Origin: Blastococcus litoris
GTDB taxonomy: Bacteria; Actinomycetota; Actinomycetes; Mycobacteriales; Geodermatophilaceae
Length of the DNA: 64,000 bases
Assembly (NCBI RefSeq): GCF_003075095.1
Contig: NZ_QCZF01000015.1
Location: forward strand, 1-64,000
Direction: 5' to 3'
Shown in pieces: positions 1 to 7,846 of the stretch. Numbering within the stretch: position 1 is the first letter of the stretch; each line of letters begins with the position of its first letter. The notes beneath the pieces were generated by a model. It saw only the letters and a list, made by a program, of their open reading frames with translations, made no database searches and was not told the origin of the DNA. Made by a program: the position numbers and the translations under genes.

Positions 1-1
1 G

Positions 2-2581
2 GCCACCGCCCCGGGCAAGACGGCGACCACCTGGGCCATGGCCGACGGCGCCCTGGCCGCGCTGCGGGCGAGCCGCCGGCCGGCGCCCCCGCCGTCGGTG
101 CACACGCCGTGGCACGCGCTCGACCCCGACGAGGTGCTGCGCCGCGTGGCCGACCTCCCGGCGGCCGAGGACGACCGGCGCCGGCTGCCGGCCCCGGTCC
201 GTGCGGTGGCCGCGCTGCCGGTGGTGCGCGGGCCGGCGCGCCTCGCCCGGACCGTCGCCGCCGAGCTCTCCGACCCGCTCACCCCGATCCTCGGGACCGG
301 GGCGGCCGCGACCGCGGTCCTCGGCGAGTCGACCGACGCGATCCTCGTCGGCAGCGTGACCGTCGGCAACGCCCTGATCAGCGGGCTGCAGCGGCTGCGG
401 GCCGAGACCGTGCTGGAGTCGCTGCTGCTCGAGCAGGACGTGACCGCGCACCGGGAGACCGGCGGCGGCACCGAGGACGTGACCGCCCGCGCGCTCCGGG
501 TGGGCGACGTCGTGCAGGTGGCTGCCGGGGACGTCGTGGCCGCCGACGCACGGCTGCTGGAGGCGGTCGACCTGGAGGTGGACGAGTCCGACCTCACCGG
601 TGAGTCGCTCGCGGCGTGCAAGGGCGTCGACGCCACGCCCGGCGCCGACGTCGGCGACCGCACCTGCATGCTCTTCGACGGCACCACGGTGGTCGCCGGC
701 CGGGGGCGCGCGGTCGTCGTCGCCGTCGGGCCGGCGACCCAGGCGGGACGGGCGACCCGCGCCGCCGGGGGCGCCGCGCCGCCGGCGGGGGTGCAGGCCC
801 GCCTCGGCGAGCTCACCCGCGCGGTGCTGCCGCTGACCCTCGCCGGCGGCGCCGCGGTCGCCCTGCTGGGTGTGCTGTGGGGGCGGCCCCTGCGCGAGGC
901 CGTCGGGTCGGGGCTGGCCGTCGCCGTCGCCGCCGTCCCCGAGGGGTTGCCGCTGGTCGCGACGGTGGCCCAGCAGTCCGCGGCGCGGCGGCTGTCCCGC
1001 CGGGGCGCCGTGGTGCGCAGCGCCCGGGTGCTCGAGGCGCTCGGCCGGGTGGACACGGTCTGCTTCGACAAGACGGGCACGCTGACGGAGAACCGGCTCC
1101 GCGTGGTCCGGCTGGTCCCGGTCGAGGGCAGCGAGGAGGACGTCCTCCGGCTGGCCGCCGGGGCGGCCGCGGAGGGCGACGACCGCGCGCACGAGACCGA
1201 CCGGGCCGTCGCCGAGGCCGCCCGCGAGCGGGGCGTGGACGGCGGCGCTCCGGAGTCCGCCCTGCCCTTCGCCGCCGAACGGGGCTTCTCGGTCGCGGTC
1301 CGCGACGGGCGGCTGGTGGTCAAGGGAGCGCCCGAGGTCGTGCTCGCCCGCTGCTCCGGAGCGGGCGGGGTGCAGGAGCGGGTCCGGGAGCTCGCCGCCG
1401 ACGGGCTGCGGGTCCTCGCGGTCGCCGACCGGGCGGTGGACGGGCAGCCCGGCGACCTGGACGGGGCGGCGCGCGACCTGACGCTCCGCGGCTTCGTGGG
1501 CCTGGCCGACACGTTGCGCGGGTCCTCGGTGGCCGCCGTCGAGCAGCTGCTCGCCGCCGGCGTCCGCGTCGTCGTGGCCACCGGCGACCACCCGGGCACC
1601 GCCGGCGCGATCGCCGCGCAGGCCGGCGTCCCGCACGCCGACCGGGTGGTGACCGGCGCCGAGCTGGCGCGGGCCTCGGACACCGAGCGAGCGAAGCTCG
1701 TCCGCACGGCCGGGGTGTTCGCCCGGCTCTCGCCGGAGCAGAAGGTCACCCTGGTCGCGGCGCTGCGGCGGGCCGGGGCGACGCTGGCGATGACCGGCGA
1801 CGGCGTGAACGACGCCGCCGCGATCCGGCTGGCCGACGTCGGGGTCGGGGTGTCCGGAGCCGAGTCGCCGGCCGCGCGCACGGCCGCCGACCTGGTGCTG
1901 ACCGACCTCGACCTGACCCGCCTGGTCGACGCGATCGCCGAGGGGCGGGCGATGTGGGGCCGGGTGCGCGACGCCGTCTCGGTGCTGGTGGGCGGCAACG
2001 CCGGCGAGGTGGCCTTCACCGTGCTCGGCACCGTCTTCGGCGGGCGGGCGCCGCTCGGCACCCGTCAGCTGCTGCTGGTGAACCTGCTGACCGACATGTT
2101 CCCGGCGCTGGCCGTCGCCGTCGCCACGCCGCGGGCGGCCGCCGTCGAGGACGTCGAGGGCCCGTTGCGCGGGCACCCGCTGGCGCCGGTCCTCCTGGAC
2201 GGGCCGCAGCGCGGCTTCACCGGCACGGTCCGGCGGATGGTCCTCGTGCGCGGCGCGGCCACCACCGTGGGCGCGACCGGCGCGTGGGCGACCGGTCGGC
2301 TCACCGGCACCTCCGGCCGGGCGAGCACGATGGGCCTGGCCGCCCTGATCACCACCCAGCTGGGGCAGACGGCGTGGGCCGGACGGCGGAGCCCACTGGT
2401 GCTGGCCACCGCGGCAGGGTCCCTGGCCGTGCTGGTCGCCGTCGTGCAGACCCCCGGGCTCAGCCGGTTCTTCGGCTGCCGGCCGCTGACGCCCCTGTCC
2501 TGGCTGACCGTGCTCGGCTGGGCGGCCGCGGGAACGGCGACGGCCGAGCTCGGGCCCGGCCTGGTCGCCCGGCTCAGCTGA
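2..2581 (+). CDS. P-type (type II-like) cation-transporting ATPase, probably 5'-truncated by the window edge
   Basis: ATP-driven cation pump of the inner membrane. Visible motifs are the actuator LTGES, the type II membrane motif A-A-V-P-E-G-L-P, the phosphorylation motif D-K-T-G-T-L-T and the hinge T-G-D-G-V-N-D-A. Counting from the ATG at 38 there is a cation-ATPase N-terminal-like region (residues 25-75), then two helices, the actuator domain, the P/N domains and a C-terminal block of several membrane helices. The frame is open to the left edge, and the residues before the ATG look like a linker, so the real protein may begin outside the window, as in the long mycobacterial CtpI-like pumps. 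An 847-residue protein from ATG 38 is the alternative. The ion cannot be told from sequence; Ca2+ or Mg2+ is typical of PEGLP pumps. The stop overlaps the convergent lutC stop by 8 bp. Confidence 0.9.
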   Translation, partial: ATAPGKTATTWAMADGALAALRASRRPAPPPSVHTPWHALDPDEVLRRVADLPAAEDDRRRLPAPVRAVAALPVVRGPARLARTVAAELSDPLTPILGTGAAATAVLGESTDAILVGSVTVGNALISGLQRLRAETVLESLLLEQDVTAHRETGGGTEDVTARALRVGDVVQVAAGDVVAADARLLEAVDLEVDESDLTGESLAACKGVDATPGADVGDRTCMLFDGTTVVAGRGRAVVVAVGPATQAGRATRAAGGAAPPAGVQARLGELTRAVLPLTLAGGAAVALLGVLWGRPLREAVGSGLAVAVAAVPEGLPLVATVAQQSAARRLSRRGAVVRSARVLEALGRVDTVCFDKTGTLTENRLRVVRLVPVEGSEEDVLRLAAGAAAEGDDRAHETDRAVAEAARERGVDGGAPESALPFAAERGFSVAVRDGRLVVKGAPEVVLARCSGAGGVQERVRELAADGLRVLAVADRAVDGQPGDLDGAARDLTLRGFVGLADTLRGSSVAAVEQLLAAGVRVVVATGDHPGTAGAIAAQAGVPHADRVVTGAELARASDTERAKLVRTAGVFARLSPEQKVTLVAALRRAGATLAMTGDGVNDAAAIRLADVGVGVSGAESPAARTAADLVLTDLDLTRLVDAIAEGRAMWGRVRDAVSVLVGGNAGEVAFTVLGTVFGGRAPLGTRQLLLVNLLTDMFPALAVAVATPRAAAVEDVEGPLRGHPLAPVLLDGPQRGFTGTVRRMVLVRGAATTVGATGAWATGRLTGTSGRASTMGLAALITTQLGQTAWAGRRSPLVLATAAGSLAVLVAVVQTPGLSRFFGCRPLTPLSWLTVLGWAAAGTATAELGPGLVARLS

Positions 2582-3197
2582 TCAGGACCACCACGAGCGT
2601 CCGCGGCCCGTGCACGCCCTCGACCCGCTGCAGCTCGATGTCGCTGGTGGCCGACGGGCCGCTGATCATCGTCAGCGGCGCCGGCGGGTCCAGCCGCGCC
2701 AGCCCCTCCGGGACGCTCCCCACGACCTGCGCCGCCTCGACCACGCACACCAGGCAGTCGGGCAGCAGGGAGAGCGCGCGGCGGCCGCACAGCGGGCTGC
2801 CGTCGAGGACCAGCGTCCCGGTCTCCGCGATCGCGACGGAGACACCGGTGACCGAGGCGGCGAAGCCGGCGAGCGCCACGGCGGGGCGGCCGTCGTCCTC
2901 GGCGACGCCGTCCGGCCGCCAGCCCGCCGGCACCCCCGGGGCGACGACGACGTCGGCGGGGGAGTGCTCGCCCAGCGCCGTCCCGAGCGCGCCGGCGACG
3001 GCCTCCGCGGCGTCCGGCGGCGCGCAGCGCACCACGGTCGCCTGGTAGTCCTCGAGCCGGTCGGTCAGGACGTCGAGCAGCTCCGTCGTCGGCCGGTCGT
3101 CCGACGTCCGGTAGCTGCGGGCGACGTCGGGCACCGCGGGCCGGTCAGGTCCGAGCGCCGTCCGGATGCGGCCCAGGATCTCCTCGCGAGCGTTCAC
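2574..3197 (-). CDS. lutC: lactate utilisation protein C (LUD domain)
   Basis: Third component of the LutABC iron-sulphur L-lactate dehydrogenase, which oxidises L-lactate to pyruvate in the cytoplasm or at the inner membrane face. The protein is 207 residues, about the size of Bacillus LutC, and consists of one LUD domain carrying the family segment A-E-T-G-T-L-V-L-D-G-S near residues 120-130. I chose the GTG start at 3197 because it lies in a 4-bp GTGA overlap with the lutB stop, which suggests translational coupling. Longer open frames upstream run antisense-style through lutB and are shadows. It is the last gene of the regulator-lutA-lutB-lutC operon. Confidence 0.93.
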   Translation of the reverse strand: MNAREEILGRIRTALGPDRPAVPDVARSYRTSDDRPTTELLDVLTDRLEDYQATVVRCAPPDAAEAVAGALGTALGEHSPADVVVAPGVPAGWRPDGVAEDDGRPAVALAGFAASVTGVSVAIAETGTLVLDGSPLCGRRALSLLPDCLVCVVEAAQVVGSVPEGLARLDPPAPLTMISGPSATSDIELQRVEGVHGPRTLVVVLIS

Positions 3198-4654
3198 CGG
3201 CCGTGCTCCTCGGCCCACTGCTGCGTGAAGGTCTTCGCCGGTGGCGTCGGCAGGTCGCGGGTCCGGGTCCACCGCGACGCCGGCGGTGGCAGGGCGGCGG
3301 GCAGGGTCGGCTTCCCGCGGGCGAGCAGGCGTGCGAGCCCGGCGGCGCGCTGCGCGAGCCGCCACAGCCGCGGGGTGGCCATGGCCCTCGCGAGGGCGCG
3401 GAACGCGACGGCCTCGGGCGTGGTGCGCTCCTGTGCCTCGACGTGCTCGCCCCGCAGGTGCACCAGGATCGAGGGGATGTCGATCGCCACCGGGCAGACG
3501 TCGTAGCAGGCGCCGCACAGCGACGAGGCGTACGGGAGCGAGGCGTTGTCCTCCACGCCGGTGAGCTGGGGCGACAGGACGGCACCGATCGGGCCGGGGT
3601 AGACCGAGCCGTAGGCGTGCCCGCCCGCGCGCTCGTACACCGGGCAGACGTTGAGGCAGGCCGAGCAGCGGATGCAGTGCAGCGCCTCGCGTCCCACCTC
3701 GTCGGCGAGCACCGCCGTCCGCCCGTTGTCGACCAGGACGAGGTGGAACTCCTGCGGGCCGTCCCCGGGCGTCACGCCGGCCCACAGCGACGTGTAGGGG
3801 TTCATCCGCTCGCCGGTGGAGCTGCGGGGGAGCAGCTGCAGGAACACCTCCAGGTCGCGCCACGTCGGGACGACCTTCTCGATGCCCATGACCGTGATCA
3901 GCGTCGGCGGCAGGGTCAGGCACATCCGCCCGTTGCCCTCGGACTCGACGACGGCGAGCGTGCCGGTCTCGGCGACGGCGAAGTTGGCGCCGCTGATCGC
4001 GACGCGGGCCCGCAGGAACCGCTCGCGCAGGTGCGCGCGGGCGGCCATCGCCAGCCGCCGCGGGTCGTCGGGCAGGTCCGGGTCGACGCCCGGCATGGTG
4101 CGCAGGAAGATCTCGCGGATCTCTGCCCGGTTCTTGTGGATCGCCGGAACCAGGATGTGGCTCGGCTGGTCCTCGCCCAGCTGGACGATCAGCTCGGCGA
4201 GGTCGGTCTCGTGCGCGGTGATGCCGGCGGCCCCGAGCGCCTCGTTGAGCCCGATCTCCTGGGTGGCCATCGACTTGACCTTGACGACCTCGTCGGCACC
4301 GGTCGCCTGCACGAGGCGGGTGACGATCTCGTTGGCCTCCGTGGCGTCGCGGGCCCAGTGCACCGTGCCGCCCCGGGCGCGGACCTGCTCCTCCAGCGCG
4401 ACGAGGTGCTCGTCCAGCCGGGCCATGGTGGCCGCCTTGAGCGCCCGGCCGGCCTCGCGCAGCTCCGCCCAGTCGGGCACCTCGCCGACGACGGCGGCCC
4501 GCTTGGCACGGATCGTCGACGTCGCGTGGCCGAGGTTGGCGCGCAGCTGGCCGTCGCGCAGCGACTCGCGGGCGGCGTCGGGGAACGAGCGGTCGCCGCG
4601 GAGGTGGCCGACACCCCGGGGCGCGGTGGGCAGGCCGAGGAAGACCGCGGTCAT
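3194..4654 (-). CDS. lutB: lactate utilisation iron-sulphur protein LutB
   Basis: Electron-transfer component of the LutABC L-lactate dehydrogenase. The 486-residue protein has an N-terminal LUD domain (roughly 60-300, with V-A-E-T-G-T-L-A-V-V) and two 4Fe-4S ferredoxin motifs: C-I-R-C-S-A-C-L-N-V-C-P, and further on C-G-A-C-Y-D-V-C-P. A C-terminal extension rich in basic and aromatic residues follows. The ATG at 4654 overlaps the lutA stop by 4 bp (ATGA). Length and domain order fit LutB/YkgF. The context (lutA before, lutC after, rhamnose genes divergent) suggests that the lactate it oxidises comes at least partly from rhamnose-derived lactaldehyde. Confidence 0.95.
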   Translation of the reverse strand: MTAVFLGLPTAPRGVGHLRGDRSFPDAARESLRDGQLRANLGHATSTIRAKRAAVVGEVPDWAELREAGRALKAATMARLDEHLVALEEQVRARGGTVHWARDATEANEIVTRLVQATGADEVVKVKSMATQEIGLNEALGAAGITAHETDLAELIVQLGEDQPSHILVPAIHKNRAEIREIFLRTMPGVDPDLPDDPRRLAMAARAHLRERFLRARVAISGANFAVAETGTLAVVESEGNGRMCLTLPPTLITVMGIEKVVPTWRDLEVFLQLLPRSSTGERMNPYTSLWAGVTPGDGPQEFHLVLVDNGRTAVLADEVGREALHCIRCSACLNVCPVYERAGGHAYGSVYPGPIGAVLSPQLTGVEDNASLPYASSLCGACYDVCPVAIDIPSILVHLRGEHVEAQERTTPEAVAFRALARAMATPRLWRLAQRAAGLARLLARGKPTLPAALPPPASRWTRTRDLPTPPAKTFTQQWAEEHGR

Positions 4655-5439
4655 GGCGTCACCGCCGGCGTCGTGGCCTGCCGGGGGGTGACCGCGTCCT
4701 CGGTCGAGGCGAGGATCTCGGCGAGGTGCACCGTGCGGGTGCCCGACCGCAGCCGGGACAGGCCGCCGCCGATGTGCATGAGGCAGGACGCGTCCCCTGC
4801 CGTGCACACCTCCGCGTGCGTCGAGAGCACGCCGGCCATCTTGTCGGTGAGCATCGCCGTCGACGTCTCGGCGTTCTTGACGGCGAAGGTCCCGCCGAAG
4901 CCGCAGCACTGGTCGGCCGCCGGCAGCTCGACCAGCTCCAGCCCGCGGACGGCGCGCAGCAGCTGCAGCGGCCGGTCGCCCACCCTCAGCATGCGCAGCG
5001 AGTGGCAGGTCGGGTGGTAGGTGACGCGGTGCGGGTAGTAGGCCCCGACGTCGGTGACGCCGAGCACGTCGACGAGGAACTGCGACAGCTCGTAGGTGCG
5101 GCCGGCCAGCGCCGCGGCGTCGTCGGCGAGGGCGTGCTCCCCGGCCCGCCGGGCGACCATGGCCTGCTGGTGGTGGATCGACGCCACGCACGACCCGGAC
5201 GGCGCCACGATCGCCTCGACCCCGGAGGACAGGGCGCCGGCGAAGGCCCGCACGTGGTTGGCGACGATCGGCACGGCCTCGCGCCGGTACCCGGTGTTGA
5301 CGTGCATCTGCCCGCAGCAGCTCTGCCCCGGCGGGACGACGACCTCGTGGCCCAGCCGCTCCAGCAGCACCGCGGTCGCCCGCGCCACCTGCGGCGCCAC
5401 CGTGTCGACCAGGCAGGTGGCGAACAGGGCGACCTTCAC
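4651..5439 (-). CDS. lutA: lactate utilisation protein A (CCG-domain heterodisulfide-reductase-like)
   Basis: CCG-domain subunit of the LutABC lactate dehydrogenase. The 262-residue protein contains the two expected cysteine-rich CCG motifs, Q-S-C-C-G-Q-M-H-V-N-T-G near residue 40 and Q-C-C-G-F-G-G-T-F near residue 180. Each motif is followed by the single downstream cysteine typical of the family (S-G-S-C, D-A-S-C). The ATG at 5439 lies 10 bases downstream of the LacI-family regulator stop, so regulator and lutABC are probably one transcript. No lactate permease gene accompanies it, consistent with an internal lactate supply, although import from elsewhere cannot be excluded. Confidence 0.95.
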   Translation of the reverse strand: MKVALFATCLVDTVAPQVARATAVLLERLGHEVVVPPGQSCCGQMHVNTGYRREAVPIVANHVRAFAGALSSGVEAIVAPSGSCVASIHHQQAMVARRAGEHALADDAAALAGRTYELSQFLVDVLGVTDVGAYYPHRVTYHPTCHSLRMLRVGDRPLQLLRAVRGLELVELPAADQCCGFGGTFAVKNAETSTAMLTDKMAGVLSTHAEVCTAGDASCLMHIGGGLSRLRSGTRTVHLAEILASTEDAVTPRQATTPAVTP

Positions 5440-5449
5440 GGCGCCTCCC

Positions 5450-6475
5450 TCACGACGCGTCGTCCCGGCGGACCATGCTCGACTCCCGGACGACCAGCTG
5501 CGGGCCGAAGACCTCGTGCTCGTGCCGGTGCCCCTCGCCGACGGCCTCGGCGAGCAGCAGCTCGGTGGCCCTCCGCCCCAGCTCGTGGCGCGGCTTCCGC
5601 ACGGAGGTGAGCGGCACGGCCGCTGCCGCGGCGAAGTCGATGTCGTCGTAGCCGACGATGGCGAACTCGTCCGGGACGCGCACGCCGTGCGCGACCATGC
5701 CCTGCAGCAGCCCCAGCGCCAGCAGGTCGTTCGCGCAGATGGCCGCGGTGGGCCGGCGCGCGGCCGGGATGCCCACGATCCGGCCGGCGGCCTCCCGCCC
5801 GCCGGCGACGGTCAGCGCCTCGGGGGAGAGGACCGTCAGGGCGTCCACGGAGCCGAGCGCCTCGCGCACCGCGGCGGCCACGCCCTCGTGCCGCTCCTGG
5901 ATCTGGGGCAGGCCCGACGCCCCGCCGATGAACGCGATGCGGCGGTGGCCCCGCTCGAGGAGGTGCTCGGCCGCGAGGCGACCGCCCAGGACGTCGTCCA
6001 CCGAGACGGCGCACTGGTCGGGCCCGGACGGCCGGCGGTCGACGAGGACGACGGGCACGCCGCGGCCGCGCAGCGCGTCCAGGTGCGGGGAGAGCTCCGC
6101 CGTCGGCGTGATGAGGACGCCCTGCACCCGCTGCTCGGACAGCACGTCGAGGTGGGCGGCCTCCTTGTCCGGCTCGTCGTCGGAGTTGCAGAGGATGACC
6201 GAGAGCCCCTGCGCGTTGGCGACGTCCTCGACCCCGCGGGCGACGTCGGTGAAGAACGGGTTGGAGATGTCGAGGACCACCAGGCCGATCGTCCGGCTGC
6301 GGCCGGCCCGCAGCTGGCGGGCGGACTCGTTGCGCACGAAGCCGAGCGCGTCGATGGCGCCCAGGACGCGGTCGCGGGTCGCCTGACCGACGGTGTCGGG
6401 CCGGTTGAGGACGTTGCTCACCGTGCCCACGGAGACCCCGGCCCGCAGGGCGACGTCCCGGATGCTCGCGTTCAC
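5450..6475 (-). CDS. LacI-family transcriptional regulator, probable rhamnose/lactate repressor
   Basis: DNA-binding sugar-responsive repressor. The N-terminal LacI helix-turn-helix (I-R-D-V-A-L-R-A-G-V-S-V-G-T-V-S-N-V) and hinge are followed by a periplasmic-binding-protein-like effector domain (about 60-335). I chose the GTG at 6475, giving 341 residues, because it has a strong AGGAGGGGG ribosome site and puts the HTH at the N-terminus. A 28-residue longer frame from 6559 lacks such a site. The gene is divergent from rhaI and followed 10 bp later by lutABC. Two LacI-type palindromes (6511-6522 and 6599-6610) lie in the intergenic region, so autoregulation and control of both operons is the likely role. 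The effector (rhamnose or rhamnulose) is inferred from the neighbours. Confidence 0.9.
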   Translation of the reverse strand: MNASIRDVALRAGVSVGTVSNVLNRPDTVGQATRDRVLGAIDALGFVRNESARQLRAGRSRTIGLVVLDISNPFFTDVARGVEDVANAQGLSVILCNSDDEPDKEAAHLDVLSEQRVQGVLITPTAELSPHLDALRGRGVPVVLVDRRPSGPDQCAVSVDDVLGGRLAAEHLLERGHRRIAFIGGASGLPQIQERHEGVAAAVREALGSVDALTVLSPEALTVAGGREAAGRIVGIPAARRPTAAICANDLLALGLLQGMVAHGVRVPDEFAIVGYDDIDFAAAAAVPLTSVRKPRHELGRRATELLLAEAVGEGHRHEHEVFGPQLVVRESSMVRRDDAS

Positions 6476-6510
6476 CTTCCCCCTCCTCGGCGATCCCGGG
6501 CCCTGCTCGG

Positions 6511-6522
6511 TGAACCGGTTCA
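6511..6522. promoter_or_regulatory. LacI-type operator (regulator side)
   Basis: Perfect 12-bp palindrome TGAACCGGTTCA with the central CG step typical of LacI-family operators. It lies 36 bp upstream of the regulator GTG, where it could control the regulator-lutABC transcript. It resembles the palindrome at 6599-6610 in outer bases and centre. Immediately next to it, at 6522-6539, is a second inverted repeat (AGTGCGG, 4-bp loop, CCGCACT) that could bind another factor. Confidence 0.65.
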
Positions 6523-6552
6523 GTGCGGTCCGCCGCACTCTGCCCGTGATCG

Positions 6553-6582
6553 TTGACACAGTCCTACCAGCTTCCCTATGGT
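6553..6582 (+). promoter_or_regulatory. sigma70-type promoter of the rhamnose operon
   Basis: TTGACA at 6553-6558 is a consensus -35 box, and TATGGT at 6577-6582 is a good -10 box, separated by 18 bp. Transcription would start near 6589, so the palindrome at 6599-6610 lies just downstream of the start, the classical position for repression. This also argues against a translation start at the TTG at 6553. Confidence 0.65.
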
Positions 6583-6598
6583 CGGCGCCAGCATGGAT

Positions 6599-6610
6599 TG
6601 AAACGTTTCA
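6599..6610. promoter_or_regulatory. LacI-type operator (rhamnose operon side)
   Basis: Perfect 12-bp palindrome TGAAACGTTTCA with central CG, matching the TGAAA/TTTCA style of many LacI-family sites. It lies between the predicted transcription start and the rhaI ATG at 6628. With the palindrome at 6511-6522 the centres are 88 bp apart, which would allow looping or coordinated repression of the divergent units. Confidence 0.7.
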
Positions 6611-6627
6611 CCACCATCGGAGACCGC

Positions 6628-7797
6628 ATGCCCGACTTCCGCGCCGCTGCCCTCGAGGCGCTCGCGACCCAGACCATCGAGCTGCCCTCGTGGGCGTTCG
6701 GCAACTCCGGCACGCGGTTCAAGGTCTTCGGCCAGCCCGGTGTCGCCCGCGACCCGTTCGAGAAGCTCGAGGACGCCGCCCAGGTGCACGCGCACACCGG
6801 CGTCGCGCCACGGGTCTCCCTGCACATCCCGTGGGACCTGGTCGACGACTACGGCGATCTCGCCGCCTCCGCCCGCGACCTGGGCGTCTCGATCGGCGCG
6901 ATCAACTCCAACCTCTTCCAGGACGACGAGTACAAGCTCGGCTCGCTGACGCACGCCGACCCCGCCGTCCGCCGGCGGGCGATCGACCACCACGCGCAGT
7001 GCATCGAGGTCATGCGGCGGACGGGGTCCACGGACCTGAAGATCTGGCTGCCGGACGGCACCAACTACCCGGGTCAGGACGACCTGCGCGAGCGGCAGGA
7101 GCGGCTGGCGGACTCGCTGCGGCAGATCTACGCGATGCTCGACCCCGGGCACCGGATCCTGCTCGAGTACAAGTTCTTCGAGCCCTACTTCTACGCGATG
7201 GACATCCCCGACTGGGGCACCTCGCTGGTGCACTGCCTCGAGCTCGGCGACCAGGCCACCGTCGTCCTGGACACCGGCCACCACGCCCCGGGCACCAACA
7301 TCGAGTTCATCGTCATGCAGCTGCTGCGCCTCGGCCGGCTCGGTGCCTTCGACTTCAACTCGCGCAACTACGCCGACGACGACCTGATCGTCGGCTCGGC
7401 CGACCCGTTCCAGCTGTTCCGGATCATGGACGAGATCGTCGCCCAGGGCGCCCACCTCCCGGCGTCGGGCGTCACCTTCATGCTCGACCAGTGCCACAAC
7501 CTGGAGAAGAAGATCCCCGGGCAGATCCGCTCGGTGATGAACGTCCAGGAGGCGACGGCGAAGGCGCTGCTGGTCGACCGCGAGGCGCTGCGGGCCGCCC
7601 AGCGGGCCGGTGAGGTGCTCGACGCCCACTCGGTGCTGATGGACGCCTTCAGCACCGACGTCCGCCCCCTGCTGGCCGAGCTCCGCGAGCAGCAGGGGCT
7701 CGACGCCGACCCCTACGCGGCCTACGCCCGCTCCGGCCACCAGCAGCGCATCGAGCGCGAGCGCGTCGGCGGTCGGCAGGCCGGCTGGGGCGCCTGA
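6628..7797 (+). CDS. rhaI: L-rhamnose isomerase (Pseudomonas/RhaI type)
   Basis: Converts L-rhamnose to L-rhamnulose, the first step of phosphorylating rhamnose catabolism in the cytoplasm. The 389-residue TIM-barrel protein shows the metal-site segments of the xylose-isomerase-like family: E-Y-K-F-F-E-P near residue 195, L-D-T-G-H-H-A-P-G-T-N near 225, and D-F-N-S-R-N-Y-A-D-D-D near 245. It is of the Pseudomonas stutzeri RhaI class, not the E. coli RhaA class. I chose ATG 6628 (CGGAG upstream) because the longer frame begins inside the promoter. It is the first gene of rhaI-rhaEW-rhaB. Confidence 0.92.
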   Translation: MPDFRAAALEALATQTIELPSWAFGNSGTRFKVFGQPGVARDPFEKLEDAAQVHAHTGVAPRVSLHIPWDLVDDYGDLAASARDLGVSIGAINSNLFQDDEYKLGSLTHADPAVRRRAIDHHAQCIEVMRRTGSTDLKIWLPDGTNYPGQDDLRERQERLADSLRQIYAMLDPGHRILLEYKFFEPYFYAMDIPDWGTSLVHCLELGDQATVVLDTGHHAPGTNIEFIVMQLLRLGRLGAFDFNSRNYADDDLIVGSADPFQLFRIMDEIVAQGAHLPASGVTFMLDQCHNLEKKIPGQIRSVMNVQEATAKALLVDREALRAAQRAGEVLDAHSVLMDAFSTDVRPLLAELREQQGLDADPYAAYARSGHQQRIERERVGGRQAGWGA

Positions 7798-7846
7798 ACC
7801 GATCTCCGCCTTCTGCACCGAACGCCGAACAGGACAGGACGACGAC

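Noticed and set aside
616-3048. Long open frames (over 800 codons) on both strands overlapping the P-type ATPase and other genes
   Set aside because: Their translations are Arg/Gly/Pro/Ala repeats without motifs, as expected of shadow frames in very GC-rich DNA. The other frame carries an intact enzyme.
6476-6559. 28-residue N-terminal extension of the LacI regulator
   Set aside because: It would place the HTH away from the N-terminus and overlap the palindrome at 6511-6522. GTG 6475 has a strong AGGAGG site.
6553-6627. TTG start at 6553 giving rhaI 25 extra residues
   Set aside because: The TTG is part of a consensus TTGACA -35 box, and the extension would cover the -10 box and operator. 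ATG 6628 has a ribosome site.
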